Source: Datisca glomerata (lineage: Eukaryota; Streptophyta; Magnoliopsida; Cucurbitales; Datiscaceae). From it: 64,000 nucleotides of DNA. A program made the translations under genes and the position numbers. Position 1 is the first letter of the stretch; each line of letters starts with the position of its first letter. The notes beneath the pieces are model-generated. The model did no database searches and was not told where the DNA came from. It worked only from the letters and a program-made list of their open reading frames with translations. The stretch is from contig QANY01013337.1 in the NCBI GenBank assembly GCA_003255025.1, positions 2,110,237 through 2,174,236 on the forward strand, written 5' to 3'. This document shows positions 11,860-24,310 of the stretch, piece after piece.

Positions 11860-13661
11860 CGATTAAATTAGACAGAGAAAACTACATCTTCTAGAAATCT
11901 CAAGTGGTTCCTGCCATTATCGGAGATGGCCTCACAGATTATATAATGAATGATGAATCGCGACCAGTTCAGCACTTAGAAGATGGTAATCGCAATCCAG
12001 CTTATGTCTAGTGGCTCAAACAAGACCAAATACTGTTCAGTTGGCTTCGTTCAACAATGAGTAATTGTGTTCTGGGTTCTGTGCTTCATTATGGTTCAAG
12101 AAGCCTCTGGTATATCCTGGAGAGGCCTTTGCCAACAGGTCTAGACCTACGCTTCTTGAACTAAGAAACTCTATGTATAACACAACAAAAGAAAATAGGT
12201 CAGTGACTGGTTATTTTGATGTAATGAAGGGAATTAGTGATAATCTATTGGCAACTGGTGATCCTATCAATGATGAGGATCTAAAGTTACACATCTTGAA
12301 TGAAATGCCATCCAATTTTGATTTGGTGGTAGTTAATATAACTTCTAGGCCTGAGAACTTAACCATAGAAGAAGTCCAGTCCATGTTAATGATACATGAG
12401 ACTAGGTTAGCCAAACTCAACTCTGAAAAATAGGCTTCAATGAAAGCCAGTGCTCTTATAGCTCAAGGCTCAAGTAATTTTAACCCACAAAATCAGAAAA
12501 GAAGTGGTCAGTACCAATACAGTGGTCATACATAAATTTTAACGGCTTAGATAGAAACTCAAACACATATAGAGGTGGTAGGGGAGGAAGAAACTCTTAT
12601 AGTAAAGTCGCTTTCCAAGTGTGTAACAAGCCAGGACACACTACTATAAGCTACTAGTATAGGCTTGACAAAGAGTATCAAGTCACTCCTCAAGCACATC
12701 TTGCTCATGGGAAAAGGTTCCCTAGCTACTTAGGTCAGAACTTTAGTCTTGTGCCCTATCAAAATATTCATCCAGCTCCCCCCTTTCCATATGGCCAAAT
12801 TAGATGGACCCTAGTTTGCTAATAGTGGTTCTACACACCATGTCACAGCAGATCCGAACAAGCTTGGCATCAGTAATGAATACCAAGGTAGTGATACCCT
12901 CACCATTGTCAATGGTGAGCAACTTAGCTTAACTCACACTAGTACACTCTCGCTTAAATACTTGTTTATACCATTTGAAACTAAAATCTGTTCTCAATTG
13001 CAAAATACCTAATCATTGTTACTGAATTTTGCCAAGATAATCATATTTTTGTTGAATTTTATTATGTTTATTGATATGAGATGAACAAAGAAACAATGAT
13101 TATTCTTCTCAAAAGGAGGCTTAAAGATGGGCTGTAGGTGGGTTTGAACCTGAGGGCACCAAAGCTGCATCTTACACTTGTCAATTTCTTCTACATAATG
13201 ATATCACTCATAGTCAGTCTTCTAGATTTGTCAGTTTTCTAAGTTCTAGTAATGTATAATTGTCTAAGTCTGCAAACATTCAATTTTTCATTCTAAGAAA
13301 GTCTCTGGTTGTACTTCTCAGTTTGCTCCAAAGTCTACTTACGTATCTAAGTATGTAACATACCTTGACAGTAAATGTAAAATCTCTTTTGAGACCTAAA
13401 TACTTACTCAATACTTCTTTTACTCTTTCCTATCTCACTAAAACTAATTCATTGTTCAATTGGCATCATAAACTAGGACACCTATCTTTCAAAATCACAA
13501 AAGACATTTTAACTAAGCTAAATCTAAAAACTGCTAGTGAAAATGTTGTTGTCTGTAATGCATCCCAACAAGGCAAAAATCATAGATTAAATCATTCAAT
13601 CTCTTATATCAGAATCACTAAACCTCTTGAGCTTGTTCACACTAATCTCTGGGGTCCTTCA
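11860..13661 (+). pseudogene. Copia gag, protease and 5' integrase remnant of element D
   Basis: The gag domain is clearest at 12065-12433. EAFANRSRPTLLELRNSM to EVQSMLMIHETRL is the typical plant copia gag (UBN2/retrotran_gag type). A damaged zinc-knuckle is near 12615 (CNKPGHTT). A protease-like stretch near 12815 reads FANSGSTHHVTADP, in which the usual DSGAT-like motif is altered. The GAG-pre-integrase segment at 13365-13660 contains LFNWHHKLGHLS and LELVHTNLWGPS. The frame then stops at the solo LTR and resumes at 15872. Several stops separate the pieces, so it is not translated as one protein. Confidence 0.8.
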
Positions 13662-15871
13662 TGTTGGGGGTAATGTTCTTAAAGTATGTGTATTGACATT
13701 TTAATATAAAAATTTAATGGAATTACATTTTTCTTATAATTGTTCTCTTAAATTATTGTTGAATAATTTATATAAATATCTAAAAATTCTATATTCATTA
13801 ACGAAACTATGATCTTGTATTAGTACGAGAGGATTAAGATCATAGATAATGAATAAATGATCACCAACATATGTTATTTTTTATAAATGGTTGCTAGTAC
13901 GGTTCACTAAGCATTATGAATGTATGTGATCTAGATCTGGATCATTGATGTGAATAAACATCTTAGTGAATGTACTTTATATAATAAAATTATATATGAC
14001 ATGACTAATATGACTTTTTAATACCTTTATTAACTTACCGTTTATCATAAAAATTTTAATACATATCAATCTGATAATCATATGTAGATCATTTTGAATC
14101 TTGAGTAGTCATGAACACCTATACATGTTTCTTGGATCTTTTTATTCACTCGTTAATGTTTATTTGTAAAACATGTTATTGATTTTTATTTTGGAGATTC
14201 GCTGATGTGGATGACTGAGAACACGATCTTACAAGATTTAGAATTTAACTTTTCCTAACGGATCGTATATTGGTTCCCTTAAATGTTAATTATGGAACTG
14301 AATGGTTATTGAGCTCAAATTTATAATACAATTATGAATTAGTCATTCACTAGGGAATTAATGGTAATTAAATATCAAAAGGTAATTAGAAGGGTAAAAT
14401 GGTAATTTTGACTAGCTCTAATTTATGAACCAATAATTGGAGGACTGAACTATATGAAATTATTATATCAATGGACTACATGAGAATACTCTGTAAATAC
14501 ATTGTATAATCTCTAAGAGTGTAATTTCATATTTATAGTGGAGTAATAATGAAATTAATAAATAAGATTATTTAACAAAAGAGTTTAATTAATAATCTGA
14601 TTTATTGGTGCTTAGAATTATAGATCTATGATCCCCAAGTCATCTTTGTACTACAAAGTCTAGGATGTAAATATTTCAAGACATGAGAAAATGACTAACT
14701 TGCAAAAAGAATGATATTTCTGGGGTAAGTACATAATTATGAGATTAATTAATTAAAAATTAATTATAATAATTTTTAGAAATTATATATGAATAATATA
14801 TCAATTAATTTTCTAATTATCGATAAGTGAGACAGTATATCTAATTTTTGAAATTAGATAATGTTAAATTATTAATAGATAATAATTCAAAATTTGAATC
14901 AACTAAATATGTTATTTGTGAATTAACATATAAGTTAGTTGATAGGGATAATCAGATTAGTTAATTTTAAATTAACTGATATCTAGATATTTATTTGATT
15001 AAAATAAATAATTAATTTATAGAAATTACCATGTAGCATGTTGGACTGCCACATGTCAATCATTGATTGAGAATAAAAAAATGACATGAACTATTGTAGT
15101 GTCACGTGACACTACAATTAGGCGTGTAATACTGTAATGGCACACGATACTATAGTAGTGCCATGAATTACAGTGCCATGAGACACTATGATACCTCACG
15201 ACACACTGTAGTGCGTCTAGCATTGCGATTGTGCACAATTACAGTTGGTCCACTACAATGATAATTTTGTGATTAATTAATATTGTTTATATATCCCTAA
15301 AAATCTGGGGTGCCTAGAATATATATATATATATATTATTGGCTTTAGTGTTGTTTAAGTATGCTAACAACACAATTGCTATCAAGATGAAATTTTCTGA
15401 GATTAAAAGTTAATCAAAAAGTTTAGCGAGAATAATCATTGTATTCTCTCAGAGATTAATCTCACAAAATTATTCATTCTCCGAAAATCTTTAGATCTCA
15501 TGTGTTGAGTACATCTAGAGACAGAAAATTGTTCTTGCTATATTCTACGTGCCCACACACGTCCTAATATGTTTGACGATTGGTTTGAAAAATCTTGGTG
15601 TGAATCTCAAAATTGTTGTTCGTGGGAACAAAAGATCATTGGTTTGTGAGGATGTTTGATTAAACTACAAGAGGTATATATTCTATATCCATGTATGCGT
15701 TCGATTTAATATATAAATAGATAATGAATGCGATTGAAAATAGTTTTAATAAAAAAAAATTTTATTTTGGAAACCGTTGTGTCGCGTTTATTTTCTTTTA
15801 TCGAAAAGATTTTTTTTTACAAATTTTTAAAAGCCCCGCGCTTCCACCGCCCGAGCGTCGCGTTTTCAACA
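13662..15871 (+). repeat. Solo LTR of the Z/A copia family inserted in element D
   Basis: It starts TGTTGGGGGTAATG and ends GCGTTTTCAACA. It matches, in order, the LTRs of Z and A, including CGAGAGGATTAAGATCATAG, AGTAGTCATGAACACCTATA and GCCCACACACGTCCTAATATG. No internal element sequence lies beside it. The flanks read CTTCA (13657-13661) and CTACA (15872-15876), a 4-of-5 match fitting a 5-bp target duplication. Joining across it restores the integrase reading order of D (WGPS before, SMRYMYYIHFVDDFFRFSWI after). It probably arose by LTR-LTR recombination of a full element. It contains a perfect 26-bp palindrome centred on CACGTG at 15093-15118. Confidence 0.85.
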
Positions 15872-18475
15872 CTACACCCATTACTTCAATGAGATACATG
15901 TACTACATTCACTTTGTAGATGACTTCTTTAGGTTCTCCTGGATTTATCCCTAAGACTCTAATAAGAGGCATTTGCCACATTTGTTCACTTCAAGAAGCT
16001 TACAGAAAAGCATTTAGAACACCCCATCAAATTCCTGTAGTTTTTTTTTGGGGGGGGGGGGGGGAACACCCTTNGGGGGGGGGGGGGTACACACCATTCA
16101 CCCAATTCTTGCTTGACGATGACATAGTCTTTAGACACCCATGCCCCTACACTCATCACCAAAATGGCATTGTAGAGAGAAAGTAGAGACACATTGTAGA
16201 AACTGGTATTGCTTTACTATCTCAAGCATCAATGCCCCTAAGCTATTGGTGGCAGGCTTTTTAAACAGTAGCATTCCTTATTAACAGAATGCCAACATCT
16301 ACATTGTAAAATATGTCTCCCTTTCACAAACTTTTTAAATAAAAACCAGACTATCTCTTCTTCAAAGCCTTTGGTTGTTCTTGTTACCCTCATCTCAGGC
16401 CATATAATAGGCATAAACTTGAGTTTACATCTCAATTATGTGTCTTCCTTGGTTACTCATATTTTCACAAGGGTTACCTGTGTTTACATCCTAGTGGCAA
16501 GATTTTCACTGCAAGAAATAGTGTCTTTAATGAGTCATTGTTCCCTTTTAAACATGGATTTTTGACAAGTACTTATTCCATTCCTACACCTACCTCTGTC
16601 CCACCAACTTGGCCTATTCCATCTTATTTTCCTGTGACAGGTGCATCTATTGCTCAGTCATTTCATCTCATGCAACTCATGGCAGCACCAACTCTGAGAC
16701 TCAAAGCTCTGGTAATCTTTCTTCTCTTGCTTCTTCTTCTTCACTTAACAGTAATGCAGGTGACACTCAACCTCTCCCTGAAACTTTTGAGGCTTTCCAC
16801 TGACCTTCTCCTCCACCTCAACAACCCTCAACAAACACTCACCCTATGCTCACTAGATCAAAGGCAGGCATTCACAGGCTAAAATCCTACCTTGTCACCA
16901 GGTCCCCTGCTACTCCTTCTGAACCAAAGTTTATCAAGACTGCTCTACAACATCCCACTTGGAAACAAGCTATGGATACTAAGTATCAGGCACTCATGCT
17001 TGACCAAACTTAGACCTTGGTTCCTTATTAACCCACAATGAATTTCATTAGAAATAAATGGGTCTTTAGACTTATGCCAAACACAAATGGTTCTATCTAG
17101 AGATTCAAAGCCAGAATAATAGCCAAGGGTTTTCACCAAACCCATAGCCTGGACTACTCAGAAACCTTTTGCCTAGTGGTGAAACCTGTTCTTATTCTGG
17201 CTTGTTCTCATTTTGACTTATTCTCATTTTGTCTCTCGCTAAGAAGAAATAATTGGCTCACCTTGATGTGTCTTCAGGCTTGTTCTCATTTTGGCTCTCT
17301 CTAAGAACTGAGTTGTAAGGCAACTTGATGTGAACAATGAATTCCCGCATAGTTTTCTCTAAAATAGTCAATATGGTTTAACCTAAGGGCTTCATTAACC
17401 ATACATATCCCATTCATGTCCACAAAAAAAAGCCCTCTGTGGCCTTAAACAGACTCATCAGACTCGGTATGATAAGCTCAAGTTCACCTTACTTCGTAAG
17501 GGATTTCAAGTACCCAAGTTAGATCACTCGTTGTTTATACTGCATCAAGCTCACATAACACTTTTCATCCTCGTATATGTTTATGATATTCATCTAATTG
17601 GGAGTGACCCTCAATATCTCTCTTAACGTATACCTGAACTTCACACAATCTTTGCTCTTAGAGACCTTGGACCACTACATCATTTTCTTGGCATCTCTGT
17701 CAGTAAGTATGAGTCTAGTCTTCACCTATCACAAGCGAGATACATAACTGAACTACTTCACAAATCTAATATGGGAGACCCTAAAAAAGCTTGCTCTACA
17801 CCTGCCACTTCTTCTACAAAACTCAGAAAAACCTTAGGTGAACTTTTCTCTGATGTTCCTTAGTATAGAAGCTTCGCAGGTGCTCTACAATATAGCCTAT
17901 ATTGTGATCAAGTTGAGCTAGTTTTTGCACTGTCTAACAACCATGCAATGGCAAGCCTTTAGAAGGCTTTTGAGATATCTCAAAGAAACTCTTCATGAAG
18001 GCTTTACTCTTTTGCCCAGATCTTCAACTTGAAGCATTCTCTGAAGAAGATTGGGCCAACTTCCTGATGACAAGAGGTCCACTTGTGGCTATGTTATCTA
18101 TCTTGGCCAAAGCTTGGTCTCTTACCTCAAAATAGCAACATGTGGTAGCAAGGTCCAGAATGAGAGTGAGTACAGAGACCTTGCTCACATAGCTGCAAAA
18201 TTAGCCTCGATCCAGTCCCGAATGAAAGAGATGAAATTTTTCTCTCCAAAGCCTCCTATCATTTGGCGTGATAGTGAAGGAGATGCCCCCATTGCTTCCA
18301 ATCCTATATCTCATGCAAGAACTAAGCACATTGAAATAGATCTTAACTTTGTAAGAGATAAAGTGCTTGCTAAGGAACAAGTAGTTTACTTGTTCGCTAA
18401 GCCTCTCTGTGGCCAGCAATTCAAGCTTCTCAAATCCAAGCTCAATGTGATAAAACCCCATGAGCTTGGGGAGGG
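15872..18475 (+). pseudogene. Copia integrase, RT and RNase H remnant of element D
   Basis: Integrase resumes with YYIHFVDDFFRFSWI and continues with LLDDDIVFRHPCPYTHHQNG and IVERK near 16100-16185, broken by an ambiguous poly-G patch. A Ser/Pro-rich linker (16540-16880) precedes RT, where NKWVFRLMPNTNGSI and FKARIIAKGFHQTHSLDYSE are seen near 17050-17160. RT then decays: a segment containing GGCTTGTTCTCATTTTG occurs twice (about 17198 and 17277), a local tandem duplication. The RNase H part at 18051-18482 is better kept (DDKRSTCGYVIYLGQSLVSY, NESEYRDLAHIAAKLASIQS, ARTKHIEIDLNFVRDKVL). It is not functional as a whole. Confidence 0.8.
16050..16088. other. Low-quality patch: poly-T/poly-G run with an N
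   Basis: A run of T followed by about 14 G, then AACACCCTT, one N, and another run of about 14 G. It falls where the integrase should have roughly 20 ordinary codons. No biological explanation is needed; an unresolved assembly or base-calling error is the likeliest cause. Translations across it are unreliable. Confidence 0.75.
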
Positions 18476-18476
18476 T

Positions 18477-18813
18477 AGTTAAGGAGAACTTTTTCTTATT
18501 CTTACTAAACAGCCACCTCACTCCCTCTTCGTCATGCTTCATGTGCTGTGTAGAGTGACCTAGCATGACCACCTTTACTTTTCCACCTCACCATTCGGTT
18601 ACTCAAATATCCCCTCATGATTGCTCACTGATTTCCTCACCAACTAATCATCTTTCTAATCTTTATGTTAGCTTAAGATTTACCTTGTAATTGTGCTTAC
18701 TATCCTAGCCATATATGTGCTGCCTTGTAGTTAAGGTTGTAAGGCTTTTATCATAATCACATTACTGAAATCAATACGATTGAATAATTGTCTTCTTCAT
18801 ACTTCCTTTCTAT
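18477..18813 (+). repeat. 3' LTR of element D (about 340 bp)
   Basis: It follows the purine tract GCTTGGGGAGGGTAG and begins near TTAAGGAGAACTTTTTC. Its right part (CTGAAATCAATACGATTGAA, 18764 onwards) matches the 5' LTR remnant at 11705-11750. The exact right end, near CTTCCTTTCTATCACA, is uncertain by about 10 bp. No target duplication could be tested because the 5' end of D is lost. Confidence 0.65.
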
Positions 18814-19446
18814 CACACAACTATGACCCTTTATTATATGCTTTCTGACCTATAATAGGGTTAATGAATAAACATCATATTGTTGAAGTTTTATCGCCAC
18901 GCGTAACTCGATTGCTTTATACAAATATTCAATTCAACCTGTTTGACACACGCTAAATGCGCAAGAATTTGTGAAATTATTTATTCCCCTGAGCTTTTCA
19001 CAATAGATTCTAACTTCATCATTTTAGCTTTTCCAAATAAACAGTTCATTGTTGGTGAATCAAACTAGCTCTAGCATCAGATGGAGCTGTCGCAGAAAAG
19101 TTACAGGACATGTATAACGTATAAGTCTTTTTACAGGTTCTATCCATCTCTCTAGGACATAGGGATGGAGGTTCTATTTCTTCATATTCTTCGTTGGATG
19201 AAAGCATAACTTTTTAGCAAAAACTCCTTGCCTTTGTCTGAATATCAGGCCAAGAATAAAGATACCTTCCTACCCTTGCACATATGTAACTGGTATGATG
19301 GCATAACATAGGTACATTGTATTCACAAAAAATGACATCATGATTCCTCACAACATTGGACTTAAATGACTTGGAAATGACTATAATGTAATTATTGAAC
19401 ATTCTCTATGAAAATGAATGAAGTTAGCTGCTATTGCCTTTTTTAG
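18814..19446. other. Intergenic or intron-like DNA before the reticulon fragment
   Basis: No convincing gene. A short stretch near 19067-19115 could encode ALASDGAVAEKLQDMYN and may be a further decayed exon of the downstream fragment, but nothing fixes this. Open frames on either strand here are short and resemble no family I know. Confidence 0.3.
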
Positions 19447-20440
19447 TTGCGGATACATTACTTTGGAAGGATAAAAAACTGACACTAACCGCATTGTTAA
19501 TTTTGATGGCAATTTACTGCAGCATTGCTTCGGGATACACCATTGTTACTACACTTTCAAAGTTTCTCTCAATGGATTTAATATTCTTATTCATCCATGC
19601 AAATTTATCGGAGAAAATGTATTTCACCTCCTTTGTTAGCTTATTTGACAATGTGATACTCATTGACATGTTATCTTTATGGAAGAGAGATTGTCTTGAG
19701 CACATATATTCTACCATCAAGTGATTGCTAATTGTAACTACCCTGAAGCAGATTGGGGTATAGAGTTGAGAAAATTTCCATCTCATATTTTCACTTGTCT
19801 GAAGAGACGTCACAAAATTCTAGTTTTTCTTTGGCTTCCTCATCGAACGCAGTAAATATACTTAAATCTATTTCTAAGGGGGATGACTTGATACTCTTCA
19901 TCAATGTATATAATAATTTATTGTTTTTCCTTGATCCATTCTTCCAATTATACATAGTTATAGTTGGTGATGAAATAACATATTTAAATCGATATAATAT
20001 GAATAGACTCTAATATAGTTTTCCTTGCACTTTATAAAGCAACATGATTTGTTTCTTGACTTCATCTTAATTTACTTACCGTGGCGTAATTTACTTACCG
20101 TGGCATAGTTTCGTAATTGTCTTTTTATATCGTGGAGTTTCTTTTTTTTTGTTTATCATACATCTATTGAGTTTCTCTTAAATGCAAGCTCACTTTTGGC
20201 TTCAAACTTTTGGTCCACTCAGATAATTATAAGTATGGGCATAGAAGGATCACCATGGTATCTTTGTCAATACCTAGTAGTTGTTTGATTTTGCGTTATT
20301 GGTGTATAGTTATGTCTTATTTAACAGTTGTATTCGGTTTAGTTATAAATTTTTGTTATGGCAAGGTTTTCTCTTCTTGTTGGTTCTTACCTTTACTGGA
20401 GCGATTCCTACAATATTTTTTCATTATAGGTTCTCTCTCT
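19447..20440 (+). pseudogene. Reticulon-domain gene fragment with intact exon junctions
   Basis: Exon-like block 1 (19447-19618) follows a TTTTTTAG acceptor and encodes VADTLLWKDKKLTLTALLIL to FIHANLSEK, then a GT donor. Block 2 (about 19752-19905) follows GAAGCAG and encodes LGYRVEKISISYFHLSEETS to LILFIN, then GT. The split codon AT|A joins the two in frame. A third block near 20366-20430, after GGCAAG, reads FLFLLVLTFTGAIPTIFFH. The order matches a plant reticulon domain: a hydrophobic hairpin, the xEKI-xGYxxEKI link and HLSEET. Reticulons shape tubular ER membranes. This domain occurs alone and at the C-terminus of some plant sterol 3-beta-dehydrogenase proteins, and the DxLLWxxKK style here resembles the latter as I remember it. 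No N-terminal part, start codon or final exon was found, and it lies between two retrotransposons, so I call it a fragment. A surviving short gene cannot be excluded. Confidence 0.6.
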
Positions 20441-20797
20441 TTAGATATTAACGAAGGAGAGTGAATGATTTTTAGCGCTCGTATTTTTCCCTTAGAAGTT
20501 GCATTTACAATTTACAAATTTCTCAGGATCCTCGCTGCCCATTGTCTTGATGATTAGAAATGGGGAAATGACATGTGTTTATGCAGGTCTTGTGAATTTT
20601 CTGTGTGTTTTAGTGTTGGTTCTTCTTTGCCCAACATAAGCTAAAGAAAGTGCCACACACGGGGATTTGATTTGCCATATTACATATCTGTCAATCATTC
20701 ATCTTAATGTTACATTTTGGGAGTATGTCCAATATGTATATGTAAAAGGTATAAATGTATATCAGTATATTTTGGTTTTCTACCTGGATGATTCACT

Positions 20798-21193
20798 TGA
20801 AGTATAGAGAAATTTGATAAAGAGGAATTCAACATACTAGTTTTGTCAAATATGATTACAAAAGAAAGATTAATCAACCAATATATATACACAAATAAGA
20901 ATGAAGGAGAGCAAAAGATGCCATTATGCTAGCTGCCAAAGAATGAGAGAATAAAAGTTGTTATAGAAGTTTTCCCATGCAAAGAGAAGAGATCACGTGA
21001 ATGGTGATGAAGGTAAATCTAAGGTCTTCATGTGATTGGTTGAGAGAGCTCCAATAAGTTTGTGCGTACTTGGAAAATCGTTAGACACATAAGCCATACT
21101 TTCACCGATGGAGAGCTGGCTCTATTTTTTATTTGTCATTGTGAGGGCACTGCTTAGCTGTCAAGTTAGCCTTATTGGAAGCATCTGATTTTG
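20798..21193 (-). repeat. 3' LTR of element E
   Basis: It starts on the plus strand with TGAAGTATAGAGAAATTTGA and ends near GGAAGCATC. It pairs with the copy at 25515-25908. Confidence 0.8.
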
Positions 21194-21229
21194 ACAAGTG
21201 TGCACTTGGCTTAATAGCCCCTTCAAGCG

Positions 21230-24200
21230 AAAAGGTGGTGGAAGCACATTGAGCTTGGGGTTTAGAGCTTGGAAAGAGGTAGGGGCCAAGGGCTTTGTAA
21301 GTAGATCAGAAATTTGAGAAGTTGATGGTACGTACCTAACCTCTAGAGCTTTGGACAGTAGCTTCTCTCGAATGAAATGAACATCTAGCTCTATGTGTTT
21401 AGTTCAAGAATGGAACATTGGGTTAGAAGCTAAGGATATTACACTTTGATTATCACACTAAATGATTGGTGTTGAGGGCAGTTGAAGTTTGAATTCACCA
21501 AACAAGGAAGTGAGCCACATGTACAAGTCAAGGAAATGACCCTATACTCAGCCTATGCACTAGATCTACTACCACATGTTGTTTTCTTGAGCTCTAAGTG
21601 ATGAGATTTCCTCTTAAGTAAATGCAAAACCCAGTTCTAGATTTGATAACATCCAAACATTATGCCCAACTTGCAACTGAGTACCCTTCAAGTGTCAGAT
21701 TCGAGGCTGGAATGAAGTGTAAACCATGATGTGGGGTTCCCTTTAGGTTACTTAAGAGCTTTTTACACACTTTCCATTGTTCAGTGGTTTGTTTAGATAG
21801 ATATTGGCTTAGTTAATTGATTATAAAGGCTATATTTGACTTAGTCATTGTGAGATATTGCAAGGAGCCAGTTATGCTTCTATAAAAGGTTGGATCTGAG
21901 AAGCATGTGCCAGGAGCAGTGAGTTTATGAGAAGGGCACATAGGTCCGTATCTTATAGAAAATGTCTTATAAGTACTTAGTTTGAGTTAAATAGAGTCAT
22001 GAAGAGTTTATATAGACTTTAAAACCCAGGAAGTAAGATACATAACCTAGAGCTTTTAAGGCAAACTGAGTGGCTAGTTTGGTGATGAGTTGTTGGATAT
22101 GGGCTGGTTTACTTTCTATGATGAGTATATCATCCATATAGACGAGCACCATGAGTGTGTCACTACGTGAAAATTTTAGGAAGAGAGAAGTTATTGATAT
22201 AGAATTATGAAAACCCCTTTTGTTTATAGCTCCTTTTAGTTTATCATACGAGGCCCTAGGAGCTTGTCTAAGGCCATAGAGAGCCTTGTTCAACTTGCAC
22301 ACATGCTTGGGTTTGGAGGAGTTGATCAACCATTGAGATTGTTCCATAAACACTGTCTCATTGAGACTCCATGCAAAAAGGCATTGTTTATATCTAGTTG
22401 TTGTATGTCCCAGCCCTTTGAGACTGATATGGTAATCATAACTCTAAGTGTACAAGGTTTAAGCACTAGACTAAATGTCTCAAAACAATTAATTCCAAGT
22501 TATTGTTGGAAGCGCTTGGGCACTGGTCTGGCCTTGTACTTATGAACTGTGTCATCTGAGTTGTGCATAACTCTGAAAACCCATCTACTTTTAACTACAA
22601 TTTTGTTTGGATTAGGAGGCACAAGAGTCCATGTGTGATTGTCAAGACGAGCTTGCTACTCTGCAGCTTTGTGTGTAGTTTAAGGTTCTGAGCTATGCTA
22701 CAGGGAGGTGGTGAATGCTTTGGGTTTTAAGGATATTGTCTTATATATGGTGAGAATTGGATGCACAAAACTCACACTAGTATTGTTAATGGGAGGTGAG
22801 GGTGAGGTGAGGGTGGGGTGGGGGTGGGGTAGGTAAGGGGGAAGGAGAAGAATGAAAAGGTATAATATTAATAGGAAAATTGTTGTTTGGTGAACCAGAA
22901 ATATAATGAGAAACTGAAGCAAGAGGTGAAGGATTACCTATTGTGTGAATTGGTTCAACTGTAGCTGGCGAAGACCAGGGTTGCATTAAGGGTGATGTTG
23001 TAGGATGGTCAATGTGCACTAAAGAAGCTGGAGCTTGATATGGAACCTAAAAAGAACTGTGAAAAGAATGAGGTCACAAGATAGGTTAAGTTATTTTGGG
23101 GTTGTTTGGGACAATGCATAGAAGGTAATTGTAAAGAAATTCAATCTCATTAAAGGTAACACTCTTAGAGACATACACTCTTTATGTTTTAGGTTTTAAA
23201 CACAAATAACCTTTGTGGGAAGGACTATACCCTAAAAAACACATTTTCTGGTGTGAAAGTCAAATTTAATTGAGTTGTAAGGTCTTAAGAAGGGGAAACA
23301 AGAGCAACCAAATATCTTTAGGTGATCATATTTAGGTGTTTTTCCATACAACTTTTCATAAGGACTTAGATTAGATAGAGTTGATATAGGTAGAATATAT
23401 GTTGTAGTTGAGAAAGCTTCCCACCAGAATTTGATTGGTATTTTAGAGTGAGCAAGAAGTGTAAGGCATTTTTCTGTGATATCCATGTGTCTTCTTTCAA
23501 TTCTTCCATTTTGTGAATGTATGTGTGTCCAAGGGTGCCTATAAATTATCCCAAGTTGTTTAAGAATAAATAACAGTGATCTCAATACTCATCCCTAATC
23601 ACTTTGAGAGCTTTTAATTTTGAAATTGAACTGTCTTTCTACATAGGTAATGAAGTGAATAATGGTATTTTTAACTTCTGATTTTGCTTTGAGGGGAAAA
23701 TCCAAGTGAATCCGGTGCACGCATCAAGAATACTTAGATAATATCTAAAATCCAAGTTAGATAGGCAGGGGTTAGGGCCCTAAACATGAGTGTGCATAAG
23801 AGAAAAATTAGTGATTAACATTAGTATTAGAAGTTTGTAAAGGAAACTGATGTGTCTTACCTAACATGCAAGAATCACAAAAAGATAAGGCACTTGGACT
23901 GACACTAGGCAACTTTACAAACTTGAAGACTTGACTCATAATAGGAATAGAGGGGTGGCCTAATCTTTGATGCCAAATATTGGCTTTGTTTACATAAACC
24001 AAAGCTAAAAGACATAAAAACTTACTGTCAGATATTGATGTAGGAAACTTTCCATTTTGAGTAATTAGGAAGTGCTATGTCCCTTCATGTAGAACACCTT
24101 ATAGAAGCTTTCTCTTCAAAATCTTATCTTTCATAAGGCAACAAGATGAATCAAATTCAGTACTAACAGAATTATCAGAGGTCAACTTAGATATGCTAAG

Positions 24201-24310
24201 TAAGTTTTTTTCTGCATAAAGAACACATATAACCTGATATAGTGTAACGGACATGTATTTATCAAAAATGGAAAGTTTATTTTTACCAATGTGAGTTATG
24301 TGCATATACT
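21230..24310 (-). pseudogene. Copia pol remnant of element E
   Basis: Read from high to low coordinates. The GAG-pre-integrase part is at 24305-23808 (NIWHQRLGHPSIPIMSQVF, then FCDSCMLGKTHQFP). The integrase C-terminal core is at 23585-23232 (HPWTHIHSQNGRIERRHMDI, then FWWEAFSTTTYILP and HLKIFGCSCFPFLRPYN). A Pro/His/Ser-rich linker is at 23019-22700. RT is at 22353-21997 (CKLNKALYGLRQAPRASYDK, then LVYMDDILII as the active-site box). RNase H remnants (SRKQHVVVDLVHRLSIGSF) are at about 21600-21480. Stops occur between and within these segments. Confidence 0.8.

Larger units (their letters stand above)
11703..18813 (+). mobile_element. Ty1/copia retrotransposon D, interrupted by a solo LTR
   Basis: A decayed copia element on the plus strand. 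From the left it has about 50 bp of 5' LTR, a primer site, gag, GAG-pre-integrase, the first part of integrase, an inserted 2.2-kb solo LTR (13662-15871), the rest of integrase, RT, RNase H, a purine tract (GCTTGGGGAGGGTAG, 18463-18477) and a 3' LTR of about 340 bp. The two LTRs are tied together by CTGAAATcAATACGATTGAATA, present at 11705 and 18764. The 5' LTR is cut off by the CACTA-like end. Stops and frameshifts are numerous. Confidence 0.85.

Noticed and set aside
22264..22545. Plus-strand open frame of 93 codons
   Set aside because: Antisense shadow of the RT remnant of element E.
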